Origin: Tepidamorphaceae bacterium
Lineage (GTDB): Bacteria; Pseudomonadota; Alphaproteobacteria; Rhizobiales; JAKSCL01
DNA: 64,000 nt
Reading direction: 5' to 3'
NCBI GenBank assembly: GCA_028289445.1
Contig: JANQPO010000021.1
Span: forward strand, 124,001-188,000
A model generated the notes under the pieces. That model did not search any database. It was not told the origin of the DNA and worked only from the letters and a program-made list of their open reading frames with translations. How positions within the stretch are numbered: the stretch's first letter is position 1; the number at the start of each line of letters is the position of its first letter. This document shows positions 1 to 8,872 of this stretch, in pieces. The translations under genes and the position numbers were made by a program.

Positions 1-2
1 CC

Positions 3-941
3 AATCCTTATTGGAACGAAATCGTTTCAGGTGGCGAAGCCTTCGTCGAAAGCCTCGGTAAGTCCAAGGACTTCCTGACCCACCTCATCAACGAGGGTTC
101 GTCGGAGAAATCTTTGGCCGACGTGAAGGCGCTTCTATCGAAGACCAATGGCGATCTGGCGCTGGCCATCGACACCAACGACGCGCCCAACGCGCGCCCG
201 GTTGTCGAAGCCTGTGTCGAGGCGGGTGCCTATGTGTCGACGCTCTGGAACAAGACCGACGACCTGCATCCGTGGGATTTCGGCGACAACTATGTCAGCC
301 ACATGTCGTGGTCCGATGAAGGACCGGCCGAGCAGACGGCGCGCGTCCTCCTGGAGGCCATGGGCGGCAAGGGTGGTGTCGTCCATCTCGGCGGCATCGC
401 TTCCAATAACCCGGCGATTGAGCGGCTGAATGGCTTGAAGAATGCGCTGAAGGACTATTCGGACGTCGAACTCCTCGACGCGCAGCCCGCCGATTGGGAC
501 ACTCAGAAAGCCAACCAGATTATGTCGTCCTTCCTCACGCGTTATGGCGACGAGATCACTGGTGTGCACTGTGCCAATGACACCATCGCTTACGGCGTAC
601 TCGAAGCGCTGCGCGCTGAGGGCATCGCGGGCATGCCGGTCGTATCCTATGACGGCAATCCGCAAGCGGTCGAACTGGTAGCCAAGGGCGAGATTCTGGC
701 AACCGTCTTCACCAACCCGCATTGGGGCGGCGGTATCACCGCGGCGCTCGCGTATCACGCGGCCGTCGGGCATTTCAAACCGTCCGAGGAGCCGGAGGCG
801 CACCGCGAATTCTACGGCCCGACGATCTTCGTCACGCCCGACGATGCCTTGGACTTCAAGGCCAAGTATCTCGACAGCGTGCCGACCTATGACTGGACCG
901 ACTTCTGGGGTCCGTCGAACGGCCAGATTCAGTACACGTAG
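3..941 (+). CDS. Sugar ABC transporter substrate-binding protein (5' truncated)
   Basis: Periplasmic binding protein of the RbsB/type 1 sugar-binding family, which would deliver a sugar or polyol to the permeases encoded downstream. The reading frame is open from base 3, so the start codon and signal peptide lie outside the window; the tracked ATG at 114 is internal. Visible family features are the hinge-type segment GIASNNPAIERLNGLKNAL, the ligand-pocket stretch CANDTIAYGVLEAL and VVSYDGNPQAVELVAKG near the C terminus. It is followed by a strong hairpin and then by permease, ATPase and second permease genes on the same strand. The ligand cannot be read from the sequence; the downstream alcohol dehydrogenase, cupin and GMC oxidoreductase suggest a polyol or sugar that is oxidised after uptake. 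Confidence 0.9.
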   Translation, partial: NPYWNEIVSGGEAFVESLGKSKDFLTHLINEGSSEKSLADVKALLSKTNGDLALAIDTNDAPNARPVVEACVEAGAYVSTLWNKTDDLHPWDFGDNYVSHMSWSDEGPAEQTARVLLEAMGGKGGVVHLGGIASNNPAIERLNGLKNALKDYSDVELLDAQPADWDTQKANQIMSSFLTRYGDEITGVHCANDTIAYGVLEALRAEGIAGMPVVSYDGNPQAVELVAKGEILATVFTNPHWGGGITAALAYHAAVGHFKPSEEPEAHREFYGPTIFVTPDDALDFKAKYLDSVPTYDWTDFWGPSNGQIQYT

Positions 942-948
942 CGATCGC

Positions 949-975
949 GCGGCGGCCGAGCCAATCGGCCGCCGC
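949..975 (+). terminator. Hairpin after the binding-protein gene
   Basis: A perfect 11-bp inverted repeat (GCGGCGGCCGA / TCGGCCGCCGC) with a 5-nt GCCAA loop begins 7 nt after the stop codon and is followed by TTGCTCGTTTCG, which is only weakly T-rich. In ABC operons such a structure often protects the binding-protein mRNA or partially terminates, giving excess binding protein. The structure is read directly; its role is inferred. Confidence 0.6.
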
Positions 976-1125
976 TTGCTCGTTTCGCGGCAGACCGCGC
1001 TGAGCGGGCCGACATAAGAACGCTGGCCTGCTTCCTGTTCGCGCAATGGCGCGAACCACGAATGATCGGTGAGACAACGGTCTCATACCCGACCGCAAAA
1101 AGAGCGGCGGTGAGGAAACGGACAC

Positions 1126-2169
1126 ATGGTGGACACAACGGCAGGCATTGCCCCAAGGGCACGGTTCCTGACCCGAGAGCGGATCATTAAATGGGCGCCG
1201 CTCTTGGTGCTCGGCGTCCTTGTTCTCCTGTTCCCGTTCTTCGAATGGCTGGAGGATGTGCGGGCAGGCGACGCCCACACCTATCTCCTCGATTCACGCT
1301 TCTTCTCCATCCGCAACGCGGCGCGAATCGGTATCTCCGCCACGCCCGCCCTTATGGTTGCCATCGGCGTGACGTTCATCATCATCATGGGGTCGATCGA
1401 CCTGTCGATGGAAGGCACGGTGTCCGTCTGCGCCGTAATCTTCGCCTTCGTCTTCATCGCGTGGGGCGGCACGGTGCTGAGCTGGGCTTGGCTGGCGATC
1501 CCGATCGCGATGCTGGTCGGCGCCGCGATGGGCTTCATCAATGGCCTCGTGCACGTCAAGCTGAAGATCCCATCCTTCATGGCGAGCCTTGCAATGGGCT
1601 TTGTCGGCACCGGTCTCGCATTGCTTTTGACCGGTGGCGATCGCGTTCGCGTCGAGGACCCTATCTTCCGTTCGCTCCTGACGGAGCGTTGGTTCAACTT
1701 TCCCGTGATGGTCTATGTGGCGCTGGTCTTCCTGCTGATCGCCTGGTTCATCCAGTCGCGCACGACGCTTGGCCGCAACTTCTATGCCGTGGGCGGCGGG
1801 GAGGAACTGGCCCACGCCAGCGGCCTCAATGTCGAGCGGGTGCGGTTGATGGGCTTCACGCTGGCTGGCGTGTTCTTTGCCGTCGGCGCCTTGCTTGCCG
1901 TCGGCCGCATCGGCATCGCGGAGACCGCGACCGGCAATAATTTCATGTTCGTCTCGATCACCGCCGTTGTCGTCGGCGGCACGGCGCTTTGGGGCGGGAT
2001 CGGCGGGGTGTGGAACACGCTTGTCGGCGTCTTGATCGTGAACGTCATCAACAACGGCATGGTTGTCATCGGCCTACCGGCGTTCTTGCAAGACGCGGTG
2101 CTTGGCATCCTGGTCATCATCGCCGTGGTTCTGTCGACCGACCGTCGATCCGTCAGCTTCGTGAAATAG
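1126..2169 (+). CDS. Sugar ABC transporter permease (RbsC-like), first copy
   Basis: Inner-membrane permease of the RbsC/branched-chain permease superfamily, 347 aa. It has a hydrophilic N-terminal extension (to about residue 80), then many hydrophobic segments, with the family stretch FIIIMGSIDLSMEGTVS and the late motif VGGTALWGGIGGVWNTLVG that are typical of sugar-type permeases. It sits 184 bp after the binding-protein gene and 10 bp before the ATPase gene, so it belongs to the same operon. A second permease of the same family follows the ATPase, which implies a heterodimeric channel. Substrate not determinable. Confidence 0.93.
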   Translation: MVDTTAGIAPRARFLTRERIIKWAPLLVLGVLVLLFPFFEWLEDVRAGDAHTYLLDSRFFSIRNAARIGISATPALMVAIGVTFIIIMGSIDLSMEGTVSVCAVIFAFVFIAWGGTVLSWAWLAIPIAMLVGAAMGFINGLVHVKLKIPSFMASLAMGFVGTGLALLLTGGDRVRVEDPIFRSLLTERWFNFPVMVYVALVFLLIAWFIQSRTTLGRNFYAVGGGEELAHASGLNVERVRLMGFTLAGVFFAVGALLAVGRIGIAETATGNNFMFVSITAVVVGGTALWGGIGGVWNTLVGVLIVNVINNGMVVIGLPAFLQDAVLGILVIIAVVLSTDRRSVSFVK

Positions 2170-2179
2170 GGGCCAGGCA

Positions 2180-3682
2180 ATGTACGAACTGCGGCAGGTC
2201 GACAAGACATTCCCCGGCGTCCACGCGCTCAAAGCGGTCGACTTCAAAGTCAACCGGGGCGAAATCGTCGGTCTTGTCGGTGAGAACGGTGCCGGCAAAT
2301 CGACCCTCATGAAGGTGATCTACGGCGCCTATCAGCCGGACGGCGGCACCGTGACCATCGACGGAACGACCGTGCGCTTCCAGAACCCAAGACAGGCCAT
2401 GGATCACGGCATCGGCATGGTGTTCCAGGAGCAGTCGCTGATCACCAATCTCACGGTGATGGAGAACATCTTCCTTGGCTACGAGGCGCAGTTCGTCAGC
2501 TTGGGCGTGATCAATTGGAAAGCCATGGCCGAAGCGGCGAAGCAACAGCTCGCCAAGGTCAAACTCGATATCGATCCGGCGACGATCACCTCCGAACTGT
2601 CCTTCGCTCAGCGTCAGCTTGTGGAACTGGCGAAGGTGCTGACCCTTGAGGAGCGAGTCGATGGCGATCTGGTGATCCTCTTGGACGAACCCACCAGCGT
2701 GCTGGCCAAGGAGGAGGTCGAGCTTCTCTTCAATCTGGTGCGCGAGCTGACCAAGCGGGCATCCTTCATCTTCGTCAGCCACCGCATGGATGAGGTGTTG
2801 GAGCTCTCCGATCGGATCTACGTGATGAAGGACGGCGAGGTGGTGGACGTCGTCGCGCATGACAATGCGGACATGGATGCCATCCAGCACAAAATGGTCG
2901 GTCGCGACGTCGACAAGGAGTACTACCGCGAGCAGAAGCAGAAGCCCTACGGCAACGAGATCCTTCTGTCGTTCAAAAGTGTCAGCCAGGGGCGGCGTTA
3001 CCAGGATATCTCCTTCGATCTGCACAAGGGCGAGGTGCTCTGCCTCGTCGGCACCGAGGGGTCCGGGCGCGAAGCTATCTTGAGAACAGTTTTCGGCCTC
3101 GACGCACCGACCGCCGGCACGGTCGAGATCAAGGGGCAGACCATCGCGCGCTTCAATGCCCGCACCGGCGTCGATCTCGGCGTGGGCTATGTCCCGCGCG
3201 AGCGCAAGGTCGAGGGCATCGTGGCGGGGATGAACGTCTACGAGAACATGACACTCAGCCAGATGCAGAACTACGCCGCCGGCGGCGTTCTGCGCGTTGG
3301 CGAGGAAAAATCGCTCGCCCGAGACTGGATCAAGCGCCTGGCGATCAAGACGCCGAACGAGAACAAGGACTGCGGCGGCCTATCGGGCGGCAATCAGCAA
3401 AAGGTCGTTCTGGCGAAATGGCGCTCGGGCGGGTCTGACATCATCCTGCTCGACCATCCGACGCGCGGTCTCGATATCGGCGCCAAGGAAGACGTCTACG
3501 AAATGGTCCGCGAGATGTGCGACGCCGGCGCCGGCATCATCCTCGTCGCCGATACGCTGGAAGAGGCGATCGGGCTCTCGCACACCATCCTCGTGATCAA
3601 GGACGGGGAATTTCAGAAGCGTTTCGATGGGACGCCGGGTGACAAGGCGTCGCCCTACGATCTCGTGCATCACATGATCTGA
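2180..3682 (+). CDS. Sugar ABC transporter ATP-binding protein, two fused NBDs
   Basis: RbsA/MglA-type ATPase of 500 aa with two tandem ABC domains energising sugar import. The first domain has Walker A GENGAGKST (around residue 33-41), a divergent signature LSFAQRQLVELAK and Walker B LLDEPTSVL. The second has a degenerate Walker A (GTEGSGRE, about residue 290), a canonical signature LSGGNQQK (about residue 400) and LLDHPTRGLDIGAK, where His replaces the usual catalytic Glu. One good and one degenerate site is normal for this family, but the His is notable. It is flanked by two permease genes with gaps of 10 and 7 bp, so all are probably co-transcribed. Confidence 0.95.
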   Translation: MYELRQVDKTFPGVHALKAVDFKVNRGEIVGLVGENGAGKSTLMKVIYGAYQPDGGTVTIDGTTVRFQNPRQAMDHGIGMVFQEQSLITNLTVMENIFLGYEAQFVSLGVINWKAMAEAAKQQLAKVKLDIDPATITSELSFAQRQLVELAKVLTLEERVDGDLVILLDEPTSVLAKEEVELLFNLVRELTKRASFIFVSHRMDEVLELSDRIYVMKDGEVVDVVAHDNADMDAIQHKMVGRDVDKEYYREQKQKPYGNEILLSFKSVSQGRRYQDISFDLHKGEVLCLVGTEGSGREAILRTVFGLDAPTAGTVEIKGQTIARFNARTGVDLGVGYVPRERKVEGIVAGMNVYENMTLSQMQNYAAGGVLRVGEEKSLARDWIKRLAIKTPNENKDCGGLSGGNQQKVVLAKWRSGGSDIILLDHPTRGLDIGAKEDVYEMVREMCDAGAGIILVADTLEEAIGLSHTILVIKDGEFQKRFDGTPGDKASPYDLVHHMI

Positions 3683-3689
3683 GGGGGCC

Positions 3690-4634
3690 ATGAAACTCGA
3701 CATCATCAAGCCGTACCTGCCTTGGATCACACTTCTGGTGCTGGTCCTTGTGGTCGGTATCGCCAACCCAGCCTTCTTCGATCCGCAGGGTATGATCGCT
3801 CTCGTTGCCGACATCGTGCCGCTCTTCATTATGGCACTGGGCATGACGTTTGCGATCTATATCGGCGGCATCGATCTGTCTGTGCAGCAAATGGCGAACC
3901 TCGTGACTGTTATCGCGACAGTCTATCTGGCGCAGTTCGGGATCGGGGTGGCATTCGTTTGCGTGCTCGCGGGATTTCTCTTCGGCGCGGCCTCTGGTTT
4001 CGTGACCACACGGCTCTACGTGCCGTCCTTCGTGTCGACGCTCGCCATGGGTTTCGTGGCGCTGTCGGGCGCCAAATACCTGTCCGGCGAGCGTGCACTC
4101 TCCATGGACGCGACGCTTCGCAACGAAAGCTTCGGCTGGATGTTCGGCAACACGGTCGGCATCCCTCATGAGTTGATCATCGCCGCCGTGCTTTTGGTCA
4201 TCGCATGGTTCCTGCAAACGCGGACAACGTTCGGTCGCTCGCTTAAGGCCGTTGGGTCGGGCGAGCTTGCGGCCGTTGCCTCCGGTCTCAATGTCGACAG
4301 GATCAAGATCCTAGCCTTCGCGATCTCAGGTACATTCGCGGCGGTCGCCGGCTTGATGTTCTCGGTGAAACTCTCCGGTGGCGACGCCAATCTCGCCAAT
4401 GGTTTCCTGCTGCTAGCGATCGTCGCCGTCCTGGTCGGCGGCACGCCGCTCACAGGCGGCGTCGGTGGTGTGATCAACACCGTGATCGGAACCTTGATCG
4501 TCGTCGTGATCCGCTCCGCCATGGTCTATCTCGAAATCGACGCGACCCAACAGCAGATGGTCTTCGGCGTCGTGCTGATCGCCGCCATCGCGCTTACCAT
4601 CGACCGCTCGAAGCTGCGGGGGGTCGTCAAATGA
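3690..4634 (+). CDS. Sugar ABC transporter permease (RbsC-like), second copy
   Basis: Inner-membrane permease of the RbsC family, 314 aa, shorter than its partner because it lacks the long N-terminal hydrophilic extension. The family motif YIGGIDLSVQQMANLV and the late motif VGGTPLTGGVGGVINTVIG match those in the first permease. Its stop overlaps the start of the alcohol dehydrogenase gene by ATGA, which indicates translational coupling of transport and metabolism. It probably forms a heterodimer with the product of the 1126-2169 gene. Confidence 0.93.
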   Translation: MKLDIIKPYLPWITLLVLVLVVGIANPAFFDPQGMIALVADIVPLFIMALGMTFAIYIGGIDLSVQQMANLVTVIATVYLAQFGIGVAFVCVLAGFLFGAASGFVTTRLYVPSFVSTLAMGFVALSGAKYLSGERALSMDATLRNESFGWMFGNTVGIPHELIIAAVLLVIAWFLQTRTTFGRSLKAVGSGELAAVASGLNVDRIKILAFAISGTFAAVAGLMFSVKLSGGDANLANGFLLLAIVAVLVGGTPLTGGVGGVINTVIGTLIVVVIRSAMVYLEIDATQQQMVFGVVLIAAIALTIDRSKLRGVVK

Positions 4635-5665
4635 CCGACACCATGCGCGCGGCGGTCCTCGTCGAGCCCGGCCGGTTCGAGGTGCGCAGTGTGCGGCGCC
4701 CCGAACCTGGGCCGGATGAAGCGCTGATCCGTATCGCCCGCACCGGCATTTGCGGCACGGACATGCACATCTTTCGCGGGCATTATGCCGCCGATAGCCT
4801 GCCGATGGTTCCAGGTCACGAGTTCACCGGCCATATCGCTGCCCTTGGGCGGGATGTGCCCGGCCTCAAAGAGGGTCAGCCGGTCGTTGTCGATATGAAT
4901 ATCGGGTGCGGCCATTGCTATTGGTGCCGCCGCAACGAAATCCTCAACTGTCCTGAGATGCAGCAGTTGGGCATCACAATGGACGGCGCCTTTGCTGACT
5001 TCATCGCCGTTCCCGCACGGCTCGCGATTGCGGCGCCCGACGCCATGTCGGCCGAGGTGTTGGCGTTGACCGAGCCACTAGCCTGCGTGGTCCGCGCAGC
5101 GCGCAAAGCACGGGTTTCGTTCGCCCAGTCGGTTGTGGTGATCGGTGCCGGTCCCATCGGGAATCTGCATGTGCAGCTCCTTCGAACTATTGGCGCCGCT
5201 CCGATCATCGTTGCCGATCTCAACGACGATCGCGTGCGGATGGCGCTCGATGTGGGGGCGGACATCGGCGTAAGCGATCCAGCACTTTTGGAGGAGAAGG
5301 TTCGCGCCGCCACGGACGGTCGCGGTGTCGATATCGTCATCGAGAGCGTTGGCAGCCCCGCGCTCTATCGACAGGCGCAGCGCCTGATGCGTAAAGGCGG
5401 ACACATGGCAGCCTTCGGGCTGACGGGTGCCGGCGAAACGCTTCCAATCGATATCCTTCAGACGATTCTTGAGGAGAACTCGATCAAGGGATCGGTCGCC
5501 GGCATGGGCGAGGACATGCACGATGCGCTGACCCTTCTGGCTCATGACCGGATCGACACAACGGCGTTCACCGGCGCCGATTATTCGCTCGATGATATCC
5601 AGGTGGCCTTCGACAGCTTTGCCGAGAGGCCCGGCGACCTCAAGACCCAGATCGTGATGCACTGA
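4631..5665 (+). CDS. Zinc-dependent alcohol/polyol dehydrogenase (MDR family)
   Basis: Medium-chain dehydrogenase/reductase of 344 aa, resembling sorbitol and threonine dehydrogenases. Visible are the catalytic-zinc ligands in GICGTDMHIFRGHY and the following GHEFTGHI, the structural-zinc Cys cluster CGHCYWCRRNEILNC, and the Rossmann motif VIGAGPIGNLHVQLL. It would oxidise a secondary alcohol with NAD(P). The start codon overlaps the upstream permease stop (ATGA), so it belongs to the transporter operon and probably acts on the imported polyol or sugar. Exact substrate unknown. Confidence 0.92.
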   Translation: MTDTMRAAVLVEPGRFEVRSVRRPEPGPDEALIRIARTGICGTDMHIFRGHYAADSLPMVPGHEFTGHIAALGRDVPGLKEGQPVVVDMNIGCGHCYWCRRNEILNCPEMQQLGITMDGAFADFIAVPARLAIAAPDAMSAEVLALTEPLACVVRAARKARVSFAQSVVVIGAGPIGNLHVQLLRTIGAAPIIVADLNDDRVRMALDVGADIGVSDPALLEEKVRAATDGRGVDIVIESVGSPALYRQAQRLMRKGGHMAAFGLTGAGETLPIDILQTILEENSIKGSVAGMGEDMHDALTLLAHDRIDTTAFTGADYSLDDIQVAFDSFAERPGDLKTQIVMH

Positions 5666-5684
5666 AGAGGGGGAGACCCAAGAG

Positions 5685-6242
5685 ATGGACACCGAAGCCT
5701 ATACGTCAAAGCCGGAAGGCAGGATTCCGAACAGCCGATTCCCTTTGCTTGTTCATCGCAATGCCATTCCCGGTGGCGGCGTCGACGCGGTGAAGGCGAG
5801 GTTTCTTCAAAATGGCTGGTTGAACAATTGGGACTATCCCGGCATCTACGAATATCCCCACTTCCACTCCACCACTCATGAATGCCTCGGGTGTGCGACA
5901 GGCTGGATGGAGTTTTCACTGTCCGTGGACGGCTGGACGCGCGTGCGGATCGAGGCCGGCGATGTGATCGTCATGCCGGCTGGCGTGTCGCACGAGATGG
6001 TGGGCCGTTCCGACGACATCATGATGATCGGTGGCTATCCCGAGGGGCGGGAGTGGGACAATGTCCAGGAAGCCTATCTGTCCGATGAGGATTTCAGAGC
6101 GGCCGCGAAGCGCATTATGATGCTACCGATCCCAAGCAGCGATCCGGTCACGGGCGAACCGCTGCGGCAGTGGATCGACGCGCCGTCATCCGTGGATGCT
6201 GGGCTGAACGACTTCCGCGACGGGCTCGACAAGACGGGCTAG
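5685..6242 (+). CDS. Cupin-domain protein (YjlB-like)
   Basis: Small cytosolic cupin of 185 aa. The metal-binding beta-barrel motif is visible as HFHSTTHECLG (cupin motif 1) and GDVIVMPAGVSHEMVG (motif 2), followed by MIGGYPEGREWD, a signature I associate with the YjlB-like cupin family. It is likely a metal-dependent isomerase, epimerase or sugar-binding enzyme, but no characterised activity can be assigned. The gene starts 19 bp after the alcohol dehydrogenase gene, behind an AGAGGGGGAG ribosome binding site, and precedes the GMC oxidoreductase in the same run. Confidence 0.85.
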   Translation: MDTEAYTSKPEGRIPNSRFPLLVHRNAIPGGGVDAVKARFLQNGWLNNWDYPGIYEYPHFHSTTHECLGCATGWMEFSLSVDGWTRVRIEAGDVIVMPAGVSHEMVGRSDDIMMIGGYPEGREWDNVQEAYLSDEDFRAAAKRIMMLPIPSSDPVTGEPLRQWIDAPSSVDAGLNDFRDGLDKTG

Positions 6243-6296
6243 CCCGCCGCTCAGGATCGGAGACGAAGAAACCATGCCGGCAAACCGGACTGTGGA

Positions 6297-7898
6297 ATGA
6301 CGACCAAGGGTTACGACTATGTCATCGTCGGCGGTGGATCGGCCGGCTGCGTTCTCGCCAATCGGCTGACGGAGAACAGCGACGTCCGGGTATTGCTTCT
6401 GGAGGCTGGTGGCAAGGACTGGCATCCGCTGATCCACATGCCGGTCGGTTTTGCAAAGATGACAACCGGGCCGCACACCTGGGGCTTCAACACCGTTCCC
6501 CAAAAACACGCCAACGATCGCGAGATTCCCTATGCGCAGGCGCGGGTGATCGGCGGCGGCTCGTCGATCAACGCGGAAGTCTTCACCCGGGGCAATCCGG
6601 TCGACTACGATCGCTGGGCCAATGAGGAGGGTTGCGCGGGTTGGGCGTTCGACGACATCCAGAAATATTTCGTGCGCTCGGAGGGCAACACGTTTCTCGC
6701 GGGCGGTTGGCACGGCACCGACGGGCCGCTCGGCGTTTCGAACCTGCCCGACCCGCAACCGATGACCCGTGCCTTTGTCCGGTCGTGCCAGGAATTGGGC
6801 ATTCCCTATAACCCGGATTTCAATGGACCGATCCAGGAAGGCTGCGGCGTCTATCAAACCACCACGAAGAACGCCAAACGGTGCTCGGCTGCTGTGGCTT
6901 ATCTGAAGCCCGTATTGAAGAGGCCGAACTTGACGGTCGAGACGGGTTGTCTGGTCAAGCGCATCACCTTTGAGGGCACACGCGCCTCGGGCGTTGAGTT
7001 TGCCAATGGCTCCGGCTTGCAGACCGCGCACGCGGACGGCGAGATCCTGGTCACGGCCGGCGCAATCGGGACACCGAAGATCATGATGTTGTCCGGCATC
7101 GGGGCCGCTGCCCATCTAAAAGACCATGGGATCGATGTCGTTGCCGATTTGCCTGGCGTGGGCGAGAACCTCAACGACCATTTCGGCATCGATATCGTGG
7201 CTGAACTGACGGGGCACTACAGCCTCGACAAGTACAACAAATGGCACATGGCCGCCTGGGCGGGCGCGCAGTACTATTTGTTCAAGTCCGGTCCTGTGAC
7301 CTCGAACGTCGTCGAAGGCGGCGCGTTCTGGTTCGCCGACACATCGAAAGACGTCCCCGATCTACAGTTCCATTTCCTGGCCGGTGCGGGCGCTGAAGCC
7401 GGTGTGCCGAGCGTTCCGCAGGGGTCGTCTGGGATCACTTTGAATTCCTATACACTGCGCCCGAAGGCGAGGGGTACGGTACGCTTGCGGTCCTCGGACC
7501 CGTCAGCTCTCCCCTTGGTCGATCCCAACTTCCTGGGGCATCCCGACGACCTGAAGACCTCAATTGAAGGCGTGAAGATCAGCCGTGAGATTTTTTCTCA
7601 GCCCTCCTTGCAGAAATACATCAAGACCATCCGGTTCCCCGACGATACGGTCAAAACTCAGGCCGATTTCGAGGCGTATGCACGGCAATATGGCCGCACC
7701 TCCTATCACCCGACCTGTACCTGCAAGATGGGGACCGATGAGATGGCGGTCGTCGATCCGCAATTGCGCGTTCATGGACTCGACGGCATCCGCATCTGCG
7801 ACAGCTCGATCATGCCGAGTCTGATCGGCTCGAACACCAACGCGCCGACGATCATGATCGCGGAAAAAGCCAGCGACATGATCCGCGGCAATCAATAA
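6297..7898 (+). CDS. GMC-family FAD oxidoreductase
   Basis: Glucose-methanol-choline oxidoreductase of 533 aa that would oxidise an alcohol using FAD. Evidence: N-terminal dinucleotide motif DYVIVGGGSAGCVLANRL, the EAGGKDW segment, the GMC signature GGGSSINAEVFTRG, and the C-terminal active-site region YHPTCTCKMG followed by CDSSIMPSLIGSNTNAPTIMIAEKA. There is no signal peptide, so a cytosolic choline-dehydrogenase-like enzyme is more likely than a secreted oxidase. It is the last gene of the transporter operon and is followed by a candidate terminator. The substrate is presumably an alcohol derived from the transported compound. Confidence 0.93.
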   Translation: MTTKGYDYVIVGGGSAGCVLANRLTENSDVRVLLLEAGGKDWHPLIHMPVGFAKMTTGPHTWGFNTVPQKHANDREIPYAQARVIGGGSSINAEVFTRGNPVDYDRWANEEGCAGWAFDDIQKYFVRSEGNTFLAGGWHGTDGPLGVSNLPDPQPMTRAFVRSCQELGIPYNPDFNGPIQEGCGVYQTTTKNAKRCSAAVAYLKPVLKRPNLTVETGCLVKRITFEGTRASGVEFANGSGLQTAHADGEILVTAGAIGTPKIMMLSGIGAAAHLKDHGIDVVADLPGVGENLNDHFGIDIVAELTGHYSLDKYNKWHMAAWAGAQYYLFKSGPVTSNVVEGGAFWFADTSKDVPDLQFHFLAGAGAEAGVPSVPQGSSGITLNSYTLRPKARGTVRLRSSDPSALPLVDPNFLGHPDDLKTSIEGVKISREIFSQPSLQKYIKTIRFPDDTVKTQADFEAYARQYGRTSYHPTCTCKMGTDEMAVVDPQLRVHGLDGIRICDSSIMPSLIGSNTNAPTIMIAEKASDMIRGNQ

Positions 7899-7922
7899 AG
7901 CCTGTCTCCTGCCTGACTCTCC

Positions 7923-7939
7923 GGTGCCCGCGTGGCGCC
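7923..7939 (+). terminator. Candidate rho-independent terminator
   Basis: Six-bp stem GGTGCC/GGCGCC (one G-T wobble) with loop CGCGT, followed by TTCTTCTTTT, 24 bp after the GMC oxidoreductase stop and between convergent genes. Weak stem, good T tract. Confidence 0.4.
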
Positions 7940-7958
7940 TTCTTCTTTTGCCTTCCCG

Positions 7959-8777
7959 TCAGTCCCAGTCTGGCGCCCAGGGCACGAGATCGCTGCCGAC
8001 GATGCGATAGCCTGTGTGTGTCAGCTTCTCGATGCGTGCCATGTCGACATGGGACAGGGTGAAATCCATGATCTCGAAGTTTGCGCGGATATTCTCCGGC
8101 TTCGTCGACATGGTGTTCACGCTGACACCCTTTTGGACGATCCAGCGCAGCACGACCTGCGCCGCCGATTTGCCGTAGGCCTTGCCGATCTCGCCAAACT
8201 CGGGGTGCTTGAAGACCTCGCCGCGCGCGACCGAGGAATAGGAGGAGAGCGGGATACCGGCTTCGTTGGCGCCGGCAAGGAGCTTGTCCTGGTTCAAGAG
8301 CGGGTGAAACTCGACTTGATTGGTGACCAGCGGCGCGTCGACGATCTTGGCGGCCTCGTGCATCATCGCGATCGTGTAGTTCGATACGCCGATATTGCGT
8401 GTCAATCCGCGTTTCAAACAGTCTTCCAGCAGCCAGAGCGACGGCGCGATGTCGCCATCGACTGGCGGCCAGTGCACCAAAAGAACATCGGCATAATCGA
8501 TCCGCAGATCTTTCAGACTCTGTTCAACGGAGGCCGTGAATTTGTCAGTGCCGAAATTGTCGGGATGGACTTTGGTGGTGATGCAGAGTTCGTCGCGGGC
8601 AAGTCCCGTCGCCGCCAGCGCCTCTCCGGTTTCGGCCTCGTTTTCATACATTTGCGCGGTGTCGAACGCACGATATCCAACCTTAGCTGCCGTCATGATC
8701 GCGTCACGCGCGACATCCCCGGTGAGCGGATATGTCCCGAAGGCGCGCTGATGAGTTTCTTGAAAATAGATGTTCAT
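7959..8777 (-). CDS. Aldo/keto reductase (2,5-diketogluconate reductase-like)
   Basis: NADPH-dependent oxidoreductase of 272 aa in the AKR superfamily. The AKR signatures are visible: FDTAQMYENEAETG with the catalytic Asp and Tyr, the lysine segment CITTKVHPDNF, the histidine in LLVHWPP, and NIGVSNYTI. Size and motif order resemble the AKR5-type 2,5-diketo-D-gluconate reductases. It is transcribed toward the GMC oxidoreductase and lies 95 bp beyond the MaoC gene on the same strand, so it could be the last gene of that minus-strand run. Confidence 0.9.
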   Translation of the reverse strand: MNIYFQETHQRAFGTYPLTGDVARDAIMTAAKVGYRAFDTAQMYENEAETGEALAATGLARDELCITTKVHPDNFGTDKFTASVEQSLKDLRIDYADVLLVHWPPVDGDIAPSLWLLEDCLKRGLTRNIGVSNYTIAMMHEAAKIVDAPLVTNQVEFHPLLNQDKLLAGANEAGIPLSSYSSVARGEVFKHPEFGEIGKAYGKSAAQVVLRWIVQKGVSVNTMSTKPENIRANFEIMDFTLSHVDMARIEKLTHTGYRIVGSDLVPWAPDWD

Positions 8778-8872
8778 GTCCTGCTCCCGTTGTCGCCGGC
8801 AGTGTGTGCCGATCCATTCATGTGTTTGAAAATGCGGGGTTTGGCTCCCTGGTCATCCAATGGTCTCGACCG

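Noticed and set aside
135-1046. 303-aa minus-strand ORF opposite the first binding-protein gene
   Set aside because: It is antisense to a clear sugar-binding protein frame and has low-complexity Arg-rich composition; a shadow ORF.
2153-3025. 290-aa minus-strand ORF
   Set aside because: Antisense to the ABC ATPase with intact Walker motifs; no recognisable domain.
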